From JAJYKC01 sp963823105 (GTDB lineage Bacteria; Acidobacteriota; Terriglobia; Bryobacterales; Bryobacteraceae): 64,000 nucleotides of DNA. The position numbers were made by a program, and so were the translations under genes. Location of the stretch: positions 62,001-126,000 of the forward strand of contig CAWGKC010000014.1 of the NCBI GenBank assembly GCA_963823105.1, given 5' to 3'. Below, piece after piece: positions 38,396 through 47,392 of this stretch. Below the pieces are notes generated by a model. It saw nothing but the letters and a program-made list of their open reading frames with translations, did no database searches and was not told the DNA's origin. Every line of letters starts with the position of its first letter. Positions within the stretch are counted from its first letter, which is position 1.

Positions 38396-40176
38396 CGGAC
38401 TTGAAACATATACGGCATGACGTCGAGAATGCCGCCCTGGCGCCATAAGCGCGTGGCCGACTCGAGAGCGGTGACCTCCGGAGGAAGTAGACGCTCCCGC
38501 ACAGCGGCGCCGGGAACCAACGCGAGAAGCCCACGGACGCGGGTATCGAGAAGGGGCGAATCCTCGGAGCGGTTGAAGAGCATGGCGAGAAGGGACTTTC
38601 GCGCCGGGTAGGCGATGAGGGTTATTTTGGCCGAGGCTTGAATTCCAGCGCGTTGTTTGAGGATTTCGATGGCCTTGTCCAGGCCGCCGAGCCCGTTCAC
38701 CAAGCCGTTTTGCTTCGCCTGGGAGCCGAGCCAGACGCGCCCTTGGGCGAGCGGTTCGATCTCCGCCGGCGCGCGCTTCCGCCCGGAGGCGACGCGCTGG
38801 ATAAAGGCCTGATAGAAGCGGGTGATCTCGGAGGAGATTTTGTCTTGTTCGCCGGGAGAGAGCGCGGCATAGTCGGAATCGAGACCGGCAAAGCGCCCGC
38901 GCTGAATGAAGTCCTTTTGGATGCCCAGTTTTTCGTACAGGCCGTGAGCGCTGAGGCGGCTGTAGACGACTCCTATGGAACCGGTGATCGTGTTGGGATA
39001 GGCGACGATGGGATCCCCGGTCATCGAGATGAAGTAGCCGCCGGAGGCGGCGTAATCGCTCATCGAAATCACCATCGGCTTCTTCCCGCTTAAAAGCCGG
39101 GCAGCATGCAACATCTCATCCGAGGCAACTCCATCCCCGCCGGGCGAATCGACGCGGAGGATGACGCCTTTAATACCGGGGTCGTCACCGACGTCGCGCA
39201 GAACGTTCAAGAATGCGGCCGAAGTCAGAAGGCCATCGGAAAAACTTTCGTTGCCAGACCCACGAACGATCATCCCCTCGGCGGCGATCAGCGCGATGCG
39301 ATTGGGTCCCTCAAGGCCGGAGACGGAAGAAGCGGGGACTTTGACATAGGTGCGAAATGGAACGGTCTCCAATTCACTTTGACCGAGGCGTTTTTCGAGA
39401 TCCTTCTTCATGTCGCCGCGAAAAGACAGGCGGTCGATCAAGCCGGAGGCTACCGACTGATCGCCGGAGAGCGGGCCTTGTTCGATCCAAGCCCGGACGG
39501 TATCCGGCCGCATCCCGCGGCCCGTCGCGATGGTTGAGACAAGATCGCCGTAGAATTGGTCCAGCACCTGACTCAGGACTTCGCGCGTCTCCGGACTCAT
39601 CGACGTGCGCGTAAACATGTCGCCGGCGTCTTTGTATTTGCCGGCGTGGATGACGTCCATCTTGAGGCCAAGCTTGTCGAGCGTGTCCTTGACGTACATG
39701 GTTTCGAGACGCAGGCCTTTCAGATCAAGTGAATCCTCGGGCGCCATGTAGATGCGGTCCGCGGCCGTCGCAAGGTAGTATTGGCGGAAGCCCGGCGAGC
39801 GGAGATAGGCGTACAGCGGCTTGCCCGATTTGCGGAACTGCAGCAAATCGGCGTGAATCTCGTCCAGTTTGGCCCAGCCGGCCGACAAGCTGCCCGGTTC
39901 GAAGACCACAGCGCGGATGCGGGGATCGGCCGCGGCTTTGCGCAAGGTTTGCCAGACGTCGGGGAGGGTAACGGGGGTTTGGTCTTCTAGAAAGGGCAGT
40001 GGGAGTTCCGGAGGAGCCTTTTCGGGAACGGCGCCTTGAAGGTTCAGAACGAGCGTGGAACCGTTGACGATCGACGGCGGCCGGTTGCCGAACCGCACCA
40101 TGGCAAAGAGCACAATGAACGCCGATAAGAGACAAAAAGCGAGGCCGGCGAGCAAGCCGAGAAAGAAGTTTTTCAC
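38392..40176 (-). CDS. sppA: Signal peptide peptidase SppA, 67K type
   Basis: SppA is a membrane-bound serine protease that degrades cleaved signal peptides. The 594-residue protein has an N-terminal anchor (FFLGLLAGLAFCLLSAFIVL) and two S49 repeats. The catalytic lysine lies in the first (HAGKYKDAGDMFTRTS) and the nucleophilic serine in the second (SDYAASGGYFISMTGD), the arrangement of long E. coli-type SppA. The GTG at 40176 places the anchor at the N-terminus; an ATG at 40248 also opens the frame but adds a poorly conserved stretch. The gene ends four bases into the convergent sigma gene. Confidence 0.9.
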   Translation of the reverse strand: MKNFFLGLLAGLAFCLLSAFIVLFAMVRFGNRPPSIVNGSTLVLNLQGAVPEKAPPELPLPFLEDQTPVTLPDVWQTLRKAAADPRIRAVVFEPGSLSAGWAKLDEIHADLLQFRKSGKPLYAYLRSPGFRQYYLATAADRIYMAPEDSLDLKGLRLETMYVKDTLDKLGLKMDVIHAGKYKDAGDMFTRTSMSPETREVLSQVLDQFYGDLVSTIATGRGMRPDTVRAWIEQGPLSGDQSVASGLIDRLSFRGDMKKDLEKRLGQSELETVPFRTYVKVPASSVSGLEGPNRIALIAAEGMIVRGSGNESFSDGLLTSAAFLNVLRDVGDDPGIKGVILRVDSPGGDGVASDEMLHAARLLSGKKPMVISMSDYAASGGYFISMTGDPIVAYPNTITGSIGVVYSRLSAHGLYEKLGIQKDFIQRGRFAGLDSDYAALSPGEQDKISSEITRFYQAFIQRVASGRKRAPAEIEPLAQGRVWLGSQAKQNGLVNGLGGLDKAIEILKQRAGIQASAKITLIAYPARKSLLAMLFNRSEDSPLLDTRVRGLLALVPGAAVRERLLPPEVTALESATRLWRQGGILDVMPYMFQVR

Positions 40177-40254
40177 GATAGACCCTACGCCCGTATTATG
40201 CAGGACTGGCGCGGCGAAAGCATCTAGGCTCCGGGAGCGGCCGGCCAAGACCGG

Positions 40255-40920
40255 TTAAGCGGGCGTGGCAAGCTGAATGATTTTCTTTTGAATCGCGTAC
40301 TGAACCAACTGGGCCTTGTTGTGGATGTCCAGTTTCCGCATGAGGTTGAACTTATGCGCCTCGACGGTTTTGACGCTGAGGTTCAGGTCGCAAGCGATTT
40401 CCTTGACCGACTTGCCTTCGGCGAGAAATTTGAGGACTTCCTTCTCGCGCGGGGTGAGGGTGGCGAAGCGGGAGCGAGGCGCGGTGTAGCGCAAGTTGGA
40501 ACGGAAACCGTCGACCAGATGAGAGAGCATGCGCGGGCTGACGTAGCTGCCGCCGCGGGCGACATCGCGGACGGCGCTGACAAGTTGAGCGGAAGGGCTG
40601 TCTTTGAGGATGTATCCACTGGCTCCGACTTCCATGGCCTCGACCAAATAGTCCTCGTCGTCGTACATGGTGAGGAAGACGACGCGGGTTTCGGGCCGCG
40701 CGCGGCGGATCTGGCGCGCCGCCTCGAAGCTGCTCATCCCGTTCATGCCGACGTCGAAGAGGACGAGATCGGGACGAGTTTCCTCGGTGACGGCGAGCGC
40801 CTCGGCCGCGCCACCGGCTTCGCCGGCGATCTCCATATCCGGTTCTCCGGCGAGTAATGTGCGAATACCCTGGCGAAACAGAGTATGATCATCCACAAGC
40901 ACAATTCGTATTTTCGACAT
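40255..40920 (-). CDS. NarL/FixJ-type response regulator
   Basis: The 221-residue regulator has a receiver domain with D10/D11 (LVDDHTLF), phosphosite D56 (LVLFDVGMNGM) and K in YILKDSP, followed by a LuxR-type helix-turn-helix (LTPREKEVLKFLAEGKSVKEIACDLNLSVKTVEAHKFNLMRKL). AGGAGG precedes the ATG. It is encoded directly after a cognate histidine kinase, whose apparent 3' end overlaps it. The target genes are unknown. The conserved phosphosite makes it a normal partner. Confidence 0.93.
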   Translation of the reverse strand: MSKIRIVLVDDHTLFRQGIRTLLAGEPDMEIAGEAGGAAEALAVTEETRPDLVLFDVGMNGMSSFEAARQIRRARPETRVVFLTMYDDEDYLVEAMEVGASGYILKDSPSAQLVSAVRDVARGGSYVSPRMLSHLVDGFRSNLRYTAPRSRFATLTPREKEVLKFLAEGKSVKEIACDLNLSVKTVEAHKFNLMRKLDIHNKAQLVQYAIQKKIIQLATPA

Positions 40921-42674
40921 ATTCGCCTCCTGTTCGATCGGAATCTCGTTTGCGGGAAAGCTACCGCCGCGTTTTCTTCGACTGGCAGCCAAATTCGGAT
41001 CGCGACGCCCTTTTCCCTGGCCAAGGTGGAACGCTTCGAGCGGCCGTTCGAAGGCCCGCTCTCCCCGAAACGCGCGCAAGGCGGCGAAGCGGCCTCGATC
41101 GCACGATTCAGCGAGAGCAATCCAGCGCCGTGGGCGCTATCCACTTCCATGTGGCCGCCGAGTAGAGAAACGCGCTCCTGGATGCCGGCCAGACCGTACG
41201 AGCCTTCGCGGCGTAGCGCGGCGGCGACATCAAACCCGATCCCATCGTCTTCGACTTCCACTCTGATTGTGTTATCGGCACGTTGGAGGGAAACATTTAC
41301 GGCGGAAGCGCCGGAGTGGCGCAATGCATTGTGGCAACACTCTTGAACGACGCGGTAAATCATCGATTCGAGTTCCGGGGGAAGTGCGCCCAGAGGGCCG
41401 GAGCGGAGCGAGACTTTGCCGGGAAAGACCTGCTTCAAACGGTGGACGAGTTGGCGGATGGCGGTCTCCACGCCCAGTTGTTCGACGACGGCGGGGCTTA
41501 AGGCGGCGATGAGGCGGCGGGTTTCGACGATCGAGCGCTCGGCCAGGACCCGGATCGACGCCAACTGGCGGCGCAGCGCGGCCGCGGGAAGCGCGGGTCC
41601 GGAGCGTTCCAGCATCTCCAATTGCAGACGGATGCATAACAGCGACTGGCCGGCTTCGTCGTGTAGTTCGCGGCTGATGCGGCGGCGTTCGGTTTCCTCC
41701 ACCTGAATCATGCGGCGGGCGAGACGCCGCACGCGCTCCTCGCTGGCGGCCAGATCGCGGACCAGGCGGGCTTTTTCCATGGCAAGCGAGCAACGCTCGG
41801 CCGCGGCGGCGAGCAGTTCGCGTTCGCGTGGAAGGCAGGGGTAAGGCTTGGAGAAAGCGAACTGGAACACCCCGGCCAACGTGTCCCCGTCGAGCAGCGG
41901 AACCGACCAGCAGGACGGATAGCGCGCCCGCCACGCCGGATCGACGACGCAGGCGGCGCTGGAACCCGCGGTATCCAAGTCGAGAAAGACGGACAACATC
42001 CGGTTCGCGCCGGGCGCGGGCCGATAGCGGGATTGCTTTATGGTAACTCCCGCGCCGGGACGGGCGGTCCAATCGCCAGAAGCTTCGTCGAAAAGATAGA
42101 GACGCCCGCGGACGGCGCGGCAGAAGCGCGTGAGCGTCGAAAGAAAGCGGTCGAGCAGGGGAAGAGGGGCGCCCGCCGTCAATTCATCGCGGAAAAGGTC
42201 CAGAAGAGCGCGCGCTTCCGTTTCGCGCACGGTGAAGGCGGCGCGGTTGACCGCAATCATCGTGCAAAGGTGCAGTTGATGGCGGGCCTGGCGCATTCGG
42301 TCTCTGGCCTCGGGGGTTAAGCCGGCGAGGAGGGGAGAGCGCGCCGGGCGATAGGCCAGGAGCGCTGCTCCGGCCTGGTCCGGAGCGATGTGATAGTTCG
42401 CCAAACGGCGGCCGCCGTACTCCACTTGTTCGAGAAAATCGGCCAGCGGCCGCCCGGCGTTCAAGATGTCCGCCGCGGCGCCAACCGTCAACTTCTCCAA
42501 TACCGCCGAGACGGGCCCGTCGAAGCCCATTTTTTTCAAACGGGCGAGGTATGCCGTCTCCGAGCGCCCGGCGCCGGCGGCCATTCGGGCGGCCAACGCG
42601 CGAAGTTCCGGTAGCAGGCGGCGAAGCACGGCGACCGCATGCATCGACTCCGGTGAAATGGCTAACCTCGGCAC
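40743..42674 (-). CDS. NarL-partner histidine kinase with GAF-like sensor, long overlap with regulator
   Basis: The HisKA_3 dimerisation box (RRISRELHDEAGQSLLCIRL, H as phosphoacceptor) and HATPase blocks (CHNALRHSGA, VEVEDDGIGFD) show a NarX/DegS-type kinase. A GAF-like domain precedes it (FLSTLTRFCRAVRGRLYLFD), and the N-terminal about 120 residues are an unrecognised domain. Two oddities occur at the end. After HGAG there is a 34-residue insert before AIRIWLPVE, and the frame then continues beyond the expected end for about 60 residues, 178 bases into the regulator gene. A frameshift near 40960 would restore a TAG stop close to the LPVE motif. The true end is thus uncertain. Confidence 0.85.
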   Translation of the reverse strand: MPRLAISPESMHAVAVLRRLLPELRALAARMAAGAGRSETAYLARLKKMGFDGPVSAVLEKLTVGAAADILNAGRPLADFLEQVEYGGRRLANYHIAPDQAGAALLAYRPARSPLLAGLTPEARDRMRQARHQLHLCTMIAVNRAAFTVRETEARALLDLFRDELTAGAPLPLLDRFLSTLTRFCRAVRGRLYLFDEASGDWTARPGAGVTIKQSRYRPAPGANRMLSVFLDLDTAGSSAACVVDPAWRARYPSCWSVPLLDGDTLAGVFQFAFSKPYPCLPRERELLAAAAERCSLAMEKARLVRDLAASEERVRRLARRMIQVEETERRRISRELHDEAGQSLLCIRLQLEMLERSGPALPAAALRRQLASIRVLAERSIVETRRLIAALSPAVVEQLGVETAIRQLVHRLKQVFPGKVSLRSGPLGALPPELESMIYRVVQECCHNALRHSGASAVNVSLQRADNTIRVEVEDDGIGFDVAAALRREGSYGLAGIQERVSLLGGHMEVDSAHGAGLLSLNRAIEAASPPCARFGESGPSNGRSKRSTLAREKGVAIRIWLPVEENAAVAFPQTRFRSNRRRICRKYELCLWMIILCFARVFAHYSPENRIWRSPAKPVARPRRSPSPRKLVPISSSSTSA

Positions 42675-42721
42675 TTGAGGTTACTTATCGGTGCGGGCGG
42701 GCGGTATCTGAACCGCGCCGG

Positions 42722-44791
42722 CTACGGGGAGACGCCGAGTTGCCAATCCACGAAGCTCATCTCGTCGGTCATCAGATCGATTTCCTTGGCGATCGGCATT
42801 CCGCTGGAGTGGCCGGCCTCGGTGTCGTAGCGCAGCAAAACGGGGAGGCCAGAGCCGCTGGAGGCTTGAAGCAACGCCGTCATCTTGCGGGCGTGAAGAG
42901 GATCGACGCGGGTGTCGAAGTCGCCGCTGACGAACATCACGGCCGGATACTTCACCCCCTTGCGGACAAGATGGTACGGCGAGTAGGCGCGGAGCGTCTC
43001 GAATTGATGGGCGTCGGAGGCGGAGCCGTATTCGGGCACCCACCAGCGCGCGACTTTAAACCGGTCGTAGCGCACCATGTCGAGCAGGGGGAAGCCGCAG
43101 ACGACGGCGCGGAACAGATCGGGGCGCTGGGTGAAGGCCGCGCCCATGAGGAGCCCGCCGTTAGAGCGGCCGTAAATGGCGAGATGGGCGGGGCGGGTAT
43201 AGCCTTGGGCGATCAAATATTCGGCCGCCGCGAAGAAGTCCTCAAACACCCGTTGCTTGTTGTCCAGCATCCCCGCCTTGTGCCACTTCTCGCCGAATTC
43301 GCCGCCGCCACGAAGGTTTGGCTGCGCGTAGACGCCCCCTTGGGCGACGAAAGCGGCGGCCAGCGGCGAGTAACTCGGCGTGAGGGAAATATTGAAGCCG
43401 CCATAAGCGAACATCATCGTGGGATGGGTTCCGTCAAGCGCGATGCCTTTCTTTGCGACGACGAACATGGGCACGCGAGTCCCGTCCTTCGATGCGTACC
43501 AAACCTGCTTTGCCTCGTAAAGGGCCGGGTCGAGGCCCGCCTTGGACTGAAACCACGCCTGCTGGCTTCCCGAAGCAAGGTTGTAGCGATAAATGGCGGG
43601 CGGGGAAAGGAACGAGGTAAATGTGTAAAACGCCTCTTTCGACTCCCAGGTGCCGCGTGGAACGGAAGCCGTGCCGGCTCCGGGAAGGCGGACCTGGCGA
43701 ATGGGTTCCCCTTCAGGGGAGAAAATTTCGACGCGGGTGATTACGTCGTCCAGATAGCTGCAAACGAGCGTTCCGCCCGCGGTGGCGAAACCAGTCATGG
43801 CGGCTTTGCCCTCGGGGATGACTTCCTTCCAACGCTCTATTTCGGGATGCCGAGGGTCGACGGCGAAGACATGCCAGTTGGGCGCCTTCCAATTGGTGTG
43901 AAGATACAGAACGCCGCCTCCCATTTCGGCTTGGAACTCGGCGTCCAGGCCCTTGGCGACGGCGGTGATGGGGCCGTCGCCGATCACGTCCTGGATGTAA
44001 ATGTCGCTCTGGCCGCTCGATCCCTTATTGACGCGATAGACGAGATAACGGCCGTCTTCGGAGAGGCGGGCGCCGACGATATAATCCTTGCCATATTCAT
44101 TGCCGAAGATCTCGGTGTCGGATTTGGGTTCGCTTCCGAAGCGATGCAGAAAGACGCGCGGGCCGGCGGAGGAGAACGTGGAGTAGTAAAGGCGGGTGCG
44201 GTCGGGAGAGATGCTGACGCCGAAGTAGCGGCCGCGCGGGAAACGATCGGCAAGTTCGTTTCCCGAAGGGATGTCGAGGAACGTCATCGTCGTTTCGTCC
44301 TCGCCGCCCCGGCGCAGACCATAGGCGATTCGTTTCCCGTCCGGGGAGACGTCGAGGAGGCTGACGGCGGTGGTCTGCCCCGGACTGAGCGGGGCGGGAT
44401 CGACCAGAACGCGCGGAGCGCCGCTTGGAGCGTCGGCGACATAGAGCTTCGCCTGGTTCTCGCCGGCCAGGCGGCGAGTGAAAAAATAGCGGCCGCCGGC
44501 GGCAATAGGTACGCTCGACGTGTCAAGGCGGGCGTATCGGTCCAGGAGCGAATGGATACGGCCGCGTCCGGGAATTTCGTTGAGAATCGAATGGGCGTAG
44601 GTCATCTGAGCATCGATCCAGGCGCGGGTCTCCGGGCTGTTCTGATCCTCCAGCCAGCGGTAGGGATCGGCGATCGCGATGCCGTGGACGGTGTCGGTAA
44701 CGGTGTCTACCCGCGTCGGAGGCGGTGCGGGAATCGTCGCGGCAACGGCCAGCGCGACGAAAGCAAATGCGGGGAAGGCGGCTCGGGTCAT
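42722..44791 (-). CDS. Prolyl oligopeptidase (S9A), exported
   Basis: The 689-residue protein has a signal peptide (FPAFAFVALAVAATIPA), an N-terminal propeller (SPDGKRIAYG, YLVYRVNKG) and a C-terminal hydrolase. The catalytic serine lies in IYGRSNGGLL, the aspartate in SGDFDTRVDPLHA and the histidine in EAGHSSGMP. The family cleaves short proline-containing peptides. The reading frame runs on for almost 300 codons upstream without a stop, but that extension has no conserved content and runs antisense to the DUF1223 gene. ATG 44791 with its signal peptide is the supported start. Confidence 0.92.
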   Translation of the reverse strand: MTRAAFPAFAFVALAVAATIPAPPPTRVDTVTDTVHGIAIADPYRWLEDQNSPETRAWIDAQMTYAHSILNEIPGRGRIHSLLDRYARLDTSSVPIAAGGRYFFTRRLAGENQAKLYVADAPSGAPRVLVDPAPLSPGQTTAVSLLDVSPDGKRIAYGLRRGGEDETTMTFLDIPSGNELADRFPRGRYFGVSISPDRTRLYYSTFSSAGPRVFLHRFGSEPKSDTEIFGNEYGKDYIVGARLSEDGRYLVYRVNKGSSGQSDIYIQDVIGDGPITAVAKGLDAEFQAEMGGGVLYLHTNWKAPNWHVFAVDPRHPEIERWKEVIPEGKAAMTGFATAGGTLVCSYLDDVITRVEIFSPEGEPIRQVRLPGAGTASVPRGTWESKEAFYTFTSFLSPPAIYRYNLASGSQQAWFQSKAGLDPALYEAKQVWYASKDGTRVPMFVVAKKGIALDGTHPTMMFAYGGFNISLTPSYSPLAAAFVAQGGVYAQPNLRGGGEFGEKWHKAGMLDNKQRVFEDFFAAAEYLIAQGYTRPAHLAIYGRSNGGLLMGAAFTQRPDLFRAVVCGFPLLDMVRYDRFKVARWWVPEYGSASDAHQFETLRAYSPYHLVRKGVKYPAVMFVSGDFDTRVDPLHARKMTALLQASSGSGLPVLLRYDTEAGHSSGMPIAKEIDLMTDEMSFVDWQLGVSP

Positions 44792-44848
44792 GCCCTTCAG
44801 ATTAGCCGAACGCGAAGGCTCGGGGCGGGCGTCCGATTGCGCGTGACT

Positions 44849-44877
44849 TTGGAATGGGGTGGAGCGAAGTTGATAAT
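44849..44877 (+). promoter_or_regulatory. Probable promoter of the DUF1223 gene
   Basis: TTGGAA (44849-44854) and GATAAT (44872-44877) are 17 bases apart. The predicted start near 44884 leaves a short leader that includes GAAGAAGGAG before the ATG. The divergent peptidase gene starts 58 bases to the left. Confidence 0.5.
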
Positions 44878-44902
44878 GTGCGGGAAGAAGGAGCCGCGAA
44901 GT

Positions 44903-45607
44903 ATGAAATATTTGGCCGCCGGTTTGATGGCGATGGCGCTGGCGGGAGGGGCGCGGGCGCAGGTGCCGGTGCTGGCCGAGTTGTTCACATCCGAAGGGTG
45001 TTCCAGTTGTCCGCCGGCGGACCGGCTGCTGGAGACGTTGGACCGGTCGCAGCCGGTGGAGGGCGCGCAGATCGTCGCGCTGAGCGAGCATGTCGATTAC
45101 TGGAACAACTTGGGGTGGGCCGATCCGTATTCTTCGCCGGAATTCACGGCGCGGCAGCGGCGATATGCGGAGCGGCTCGATCCGGATGGCGTTTATACGC
45201 CGCAGTTGGTGATCGACGGCGGAGTTTCGATCGTCGGAGGAGACGAGGCGCGGGTTTTGAGGGAGGTCGCCAGGGCCGCAAAACGGAAGAAGATCGCGGT
45301 GCGGGTATCGAACGTCGTCGTCAGCGGAAATCGGGTTTCGGCGCGGGTGGATGCGGAAACACCAGAGGGGACGGCGCTTTATGTGGCCGTCGCGGATCGG
45401 GAGGTGGCCTCGAATGTGCTGCGCGGGGAAAACGCCGGACGGAGGCTCACCCATGTGTCGGTCGTGCGGAGCCTCGTGGCGGTGACTCCGGGTGCAGTGA
45501 GCGTCGCATTGGCCGCAGGGGCGGACGCGAATGGCCTGCGCGTGGTGGCGTTCGTGCAAGACACGAAAACGCTGCGGGTGCTGGGCGCGGGGATGGCTAT
45601 GAACTGA
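44903..45607 (+). CDS. DUF1223 thioredoxin-like secreted protein
   Basis: The 234-residue product has a signal peptide (YLAAGLMAMALAGGARAQ) and the DUF1223 signature LFTSEGCSSCPPADRLLETL, where the CSSC pair resembles a thioredoxin redox site. The centre (SEHVDYWNNLGWADPYSS) and YTPQLVIDGG are typical. A copper or thiol role has been suggested for relatives but not proven. A much longer frame starts far upstream but is antisense to the peptidase; the AAGGAG before ATG 44903 supports this start. The end overlaps the convergent STELLO gene by 11 bases. Confidence 0.85.
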   Translation: MKYLAAGLMAMALAGGARAQVPVLAELFTSEGCSSCPPADRLLETLDRSQPVEGAQIVALSEHVDYWNNLGWADPYSSPEFTARQRRYAERLDPDGVYTPQLVIDGGVSIVGGDEARVLREVARAAKRKKIAVRVSNVVVSGNRVSARVDAETPEGTALYVAVADREVASNVLRGENAGRRLTHVSVVRSLVAVTPGAVSVALAAGADANGLRVVAFVQDTKTLRVLGAGMAMN

Positions 45608-46616
45608 GTCCGGCAGTCCAGGCGTCCACGAGAGAGAGTTCTTTTTCGGGAATGACACCGATCGAGACCAGCGCTTCATAGCAAATTCTCAGGTTCGAGG
45701 CGACGGCGGCGGGGCCGGATGCGAGGGTCGCTTTTTCGAGCGCGGCCGCGATTTTGCGATTGTGGAGATAGCCGGGGACCTCGTCTTCGAAGTCGCGCAG
45801 AAGGTTGTGAACATTGCGCTCCTGAATGGCTTCGGAGGAGTGAAAGACCAATCCGTGACCTAATTCCCAAAGGCAGCGCTGGGCGACGAAACTGCGCCAG
45901 ATATCCGTCATCCGGAACGAGCAATAGCTGGGTAAATAGAGCAACGGGTAAGCGACGGGCCACCACCATGTGGTCTGGCTGTTGAACGGGCACCAGGCGC
46001 CGGCGGGCAGCCACAGACTGGGACCGGGCTGGAAATAGAATTCTCGATCGAGCGCCAATCGCCATACGGCGTCGACGTCGGGAGCGAGGTCGGCAAGCCC
46101 TTGCTGGATCGGGGCGGCGACATTTTCAAGCGGCGTGAGGCGATCGTGCCGATAAGTCTCGGGATCGGTAATGGCGTCGAGGGGAAAGCCGCGCGGCCAG
46201 ATATTTTCGCTCGAAAACACGCGGTAGACGTTCATCCAGGGGCGGGCGGCCACTTTCTGAACGCTCGTCTCGAGAGCGCGAAGTTTCCAGGAATCGTTCG
46301 GCGCGTTGTCGTCGTCGGTTTCGTAAATGCATTCGGCGCCTTGGCGGATCGCTTCGAGGTAGCCGAGATTCTTGCGGGCGTAATGGCCAACCGGTAAAGT
46401 GGCGGCCAGCGCGAACGGCATCTCCGCCTGGCGCTCCAATGGGAAGAATTGCACGCCGTCGAGCGGAAACTGCCGCGGCCCTTTCTTGTCGCCGATGACG
46501 ATCAACGGCGAGGCCGAGGGTTGAAGACTGGAAATCAGACGATGCACGCAAGGCGTTGGATTCTGGATAGTGGTAAGAACGGCGATCAAGAAACACTCCT
46601 GGGGATGAGAGTTCAT
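45597..46616 (-). CDS. STELLO/DUF288-type glycosyltransferase-like protein
   Basis: The 339-residue protein resembles the catalytic region of plant STELLO proteins (DUF288): a nucleotide-sugar fold start (ECFLIAVLTTIQNPTPCV), the ETDDDNAPND acidic motif for metal binding, and then the WPRGFPL and WRLALDREFYFQP blocks. It probably glycosylates a cell-surface polymer. ATG 46616 is chosen over a start 204 bases upstream, because the conserved region begins at once. It follows a GT2 and a GT39 gene on the same strand, so the three form a cluster. Confidence 0.8.
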   Translation of the reverse strand: MNSHPQECFLIAVLTTIQNPTPCVHRLISSLQPSASPLIVIGDKKGPRQFPLDGVQFFPLERQAEMPFALAATLPVGHYARKNLGYLEAIRQGAECIYETDDDNAPNDSWKLRALETSVQKVAARPWMNVYRVFSSENIWPRGFPLDAITDPETYRHDRLTPLENVAAPIQQGLADLAPDVDAVWRLALDREFYFQPGPSLWLPAGAWCPFNSQTTWWWPVAYPLLYLPSYCSFRMTDIWRSFVAQRCLWELGHGLVFHSSEAIQERNVHNLLRDFEDEVPGYLHNRKIAAALEKATLASGPAAVASNLRICYEALVSIGVIPEKELSLVDAWTAGLSS

Positions 46617-46639
46617 TTGGTGGGAGTCCGGGACGGCGG

Positions 46640-47368
46640 TTATTTTCCCGCCTGGACGCGCAAGGCGAGTTTCACGTAGCCGAAGTTGCGCCAGAACGTA
46701 TTCACGCTCTCGCCTTCTCTTCGGCCAATCCAGATTGTCGGCACCTGTTCGAGGTGATAGCCCATCTTGAGCGGCTTTACGGTGGTCTCGATGTACATTT
46801 CGTGGAAAGGCGATTCCCAATCGATCGAATGAACCACGCTTTTTTTGAATAGCTTAAAGCCGTAGGTCAGGTCGCCGATTCGCGTCCAATAGATGACGCG
46901 GAACATCTTCTGGAAGATCCAGTTGAGGATCAGCTTAAACTTGTCGTAATTGACGAAGCCGCCGCCCTTGAGCCAGCGATTGCCAACGACCACGTCGGCA
47001 CCGGTTTCGATCGCTTTGTCGTACATGCGCTGAACGGCCTCGGGCTCGGTTTCGAGATCGCCCGACATGATCGCGATGTAATCGCCCTTGGCCAGCAGCA
47101 TTCCTTCCTTCAGAGCACGCCCGACTCCGGGTCCGGTGTTCTGAACATGCATGGCGACGAGCGGGTTCTCGGAGACAAGCTTTCGGCAAATGCGAAACGT
47201 CTCGGCCGAGGCTTTTGGGGCGACGACGAGCAGAATCTCCACCAATTGTCCACGGTCGCTCTTCACGACCCGTTCCACCGTTTCGACGATGGAAAAGGTC
47301 TCCGTATAGACGGTCACGACGACCGACAGCGCCGCAACGGGTTGAGCCACAGTATCCACAGTCTTCAT
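46640..47368 (-). CDS. Glycosyltransferase family 2
   Basis: The 242-residue enzyme has a GT-A fold of the dolichyl-phosphate-mannose-synthase type: LSVVVTVYTETFSIVETVERV, the QNTGPGVGRALKEGMLLAKGDYI nucleotide-sugar block, SGDLETEPEAV with its acidic residues, and WRNFGYVKLALRV near the end. It should transfer a sugar to polyprenyl phosphate and so feed the neighbouring GT39-type enzyme. The gap to it is 24 bases and both are on the same strand. Confidence 0.87.
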   Translation of the reverse strand: MKTVDTVAQPVAALSVVVTVYTETFSIVETVERVVKSDRGQLVEILLVVAPKASAETFRICRKLVSENPLVAMHVQNTGPGVGRALKEGMLLAKGDYIAIMSGDLETEPEAVQRMYDKAIETGADVVVGNRWLKGGGFVNYDKFKLILNWIFQKMFRVIYWTRIGDLTYGFKLFKKSVVHSIDWESPFHEMYIETTVKPLKMGYHLEQVPTIWIGRREGESVNTFWRNFGYVKLALRVQAGK

Positions 47369-47392
47369 TATCGTCCTCCTTGGCTGCTCGCT

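Noticed and set aside
42551..45607. A 1018-residue plus-strand reading frame
   Set aside because: Its first about 780 codons are antisense to a well-conserved prolyl oligopeptidase and have no family character; only the last 234 codons (DUF1223) are real.
44792..45679. Upstream extension of the prolyl oligopeptidase frame by almost 300 codons
   Set aside because: It has no conserved content, runs antisense to the DUF1223 gene, and a proper signal peptide begins at 44791.
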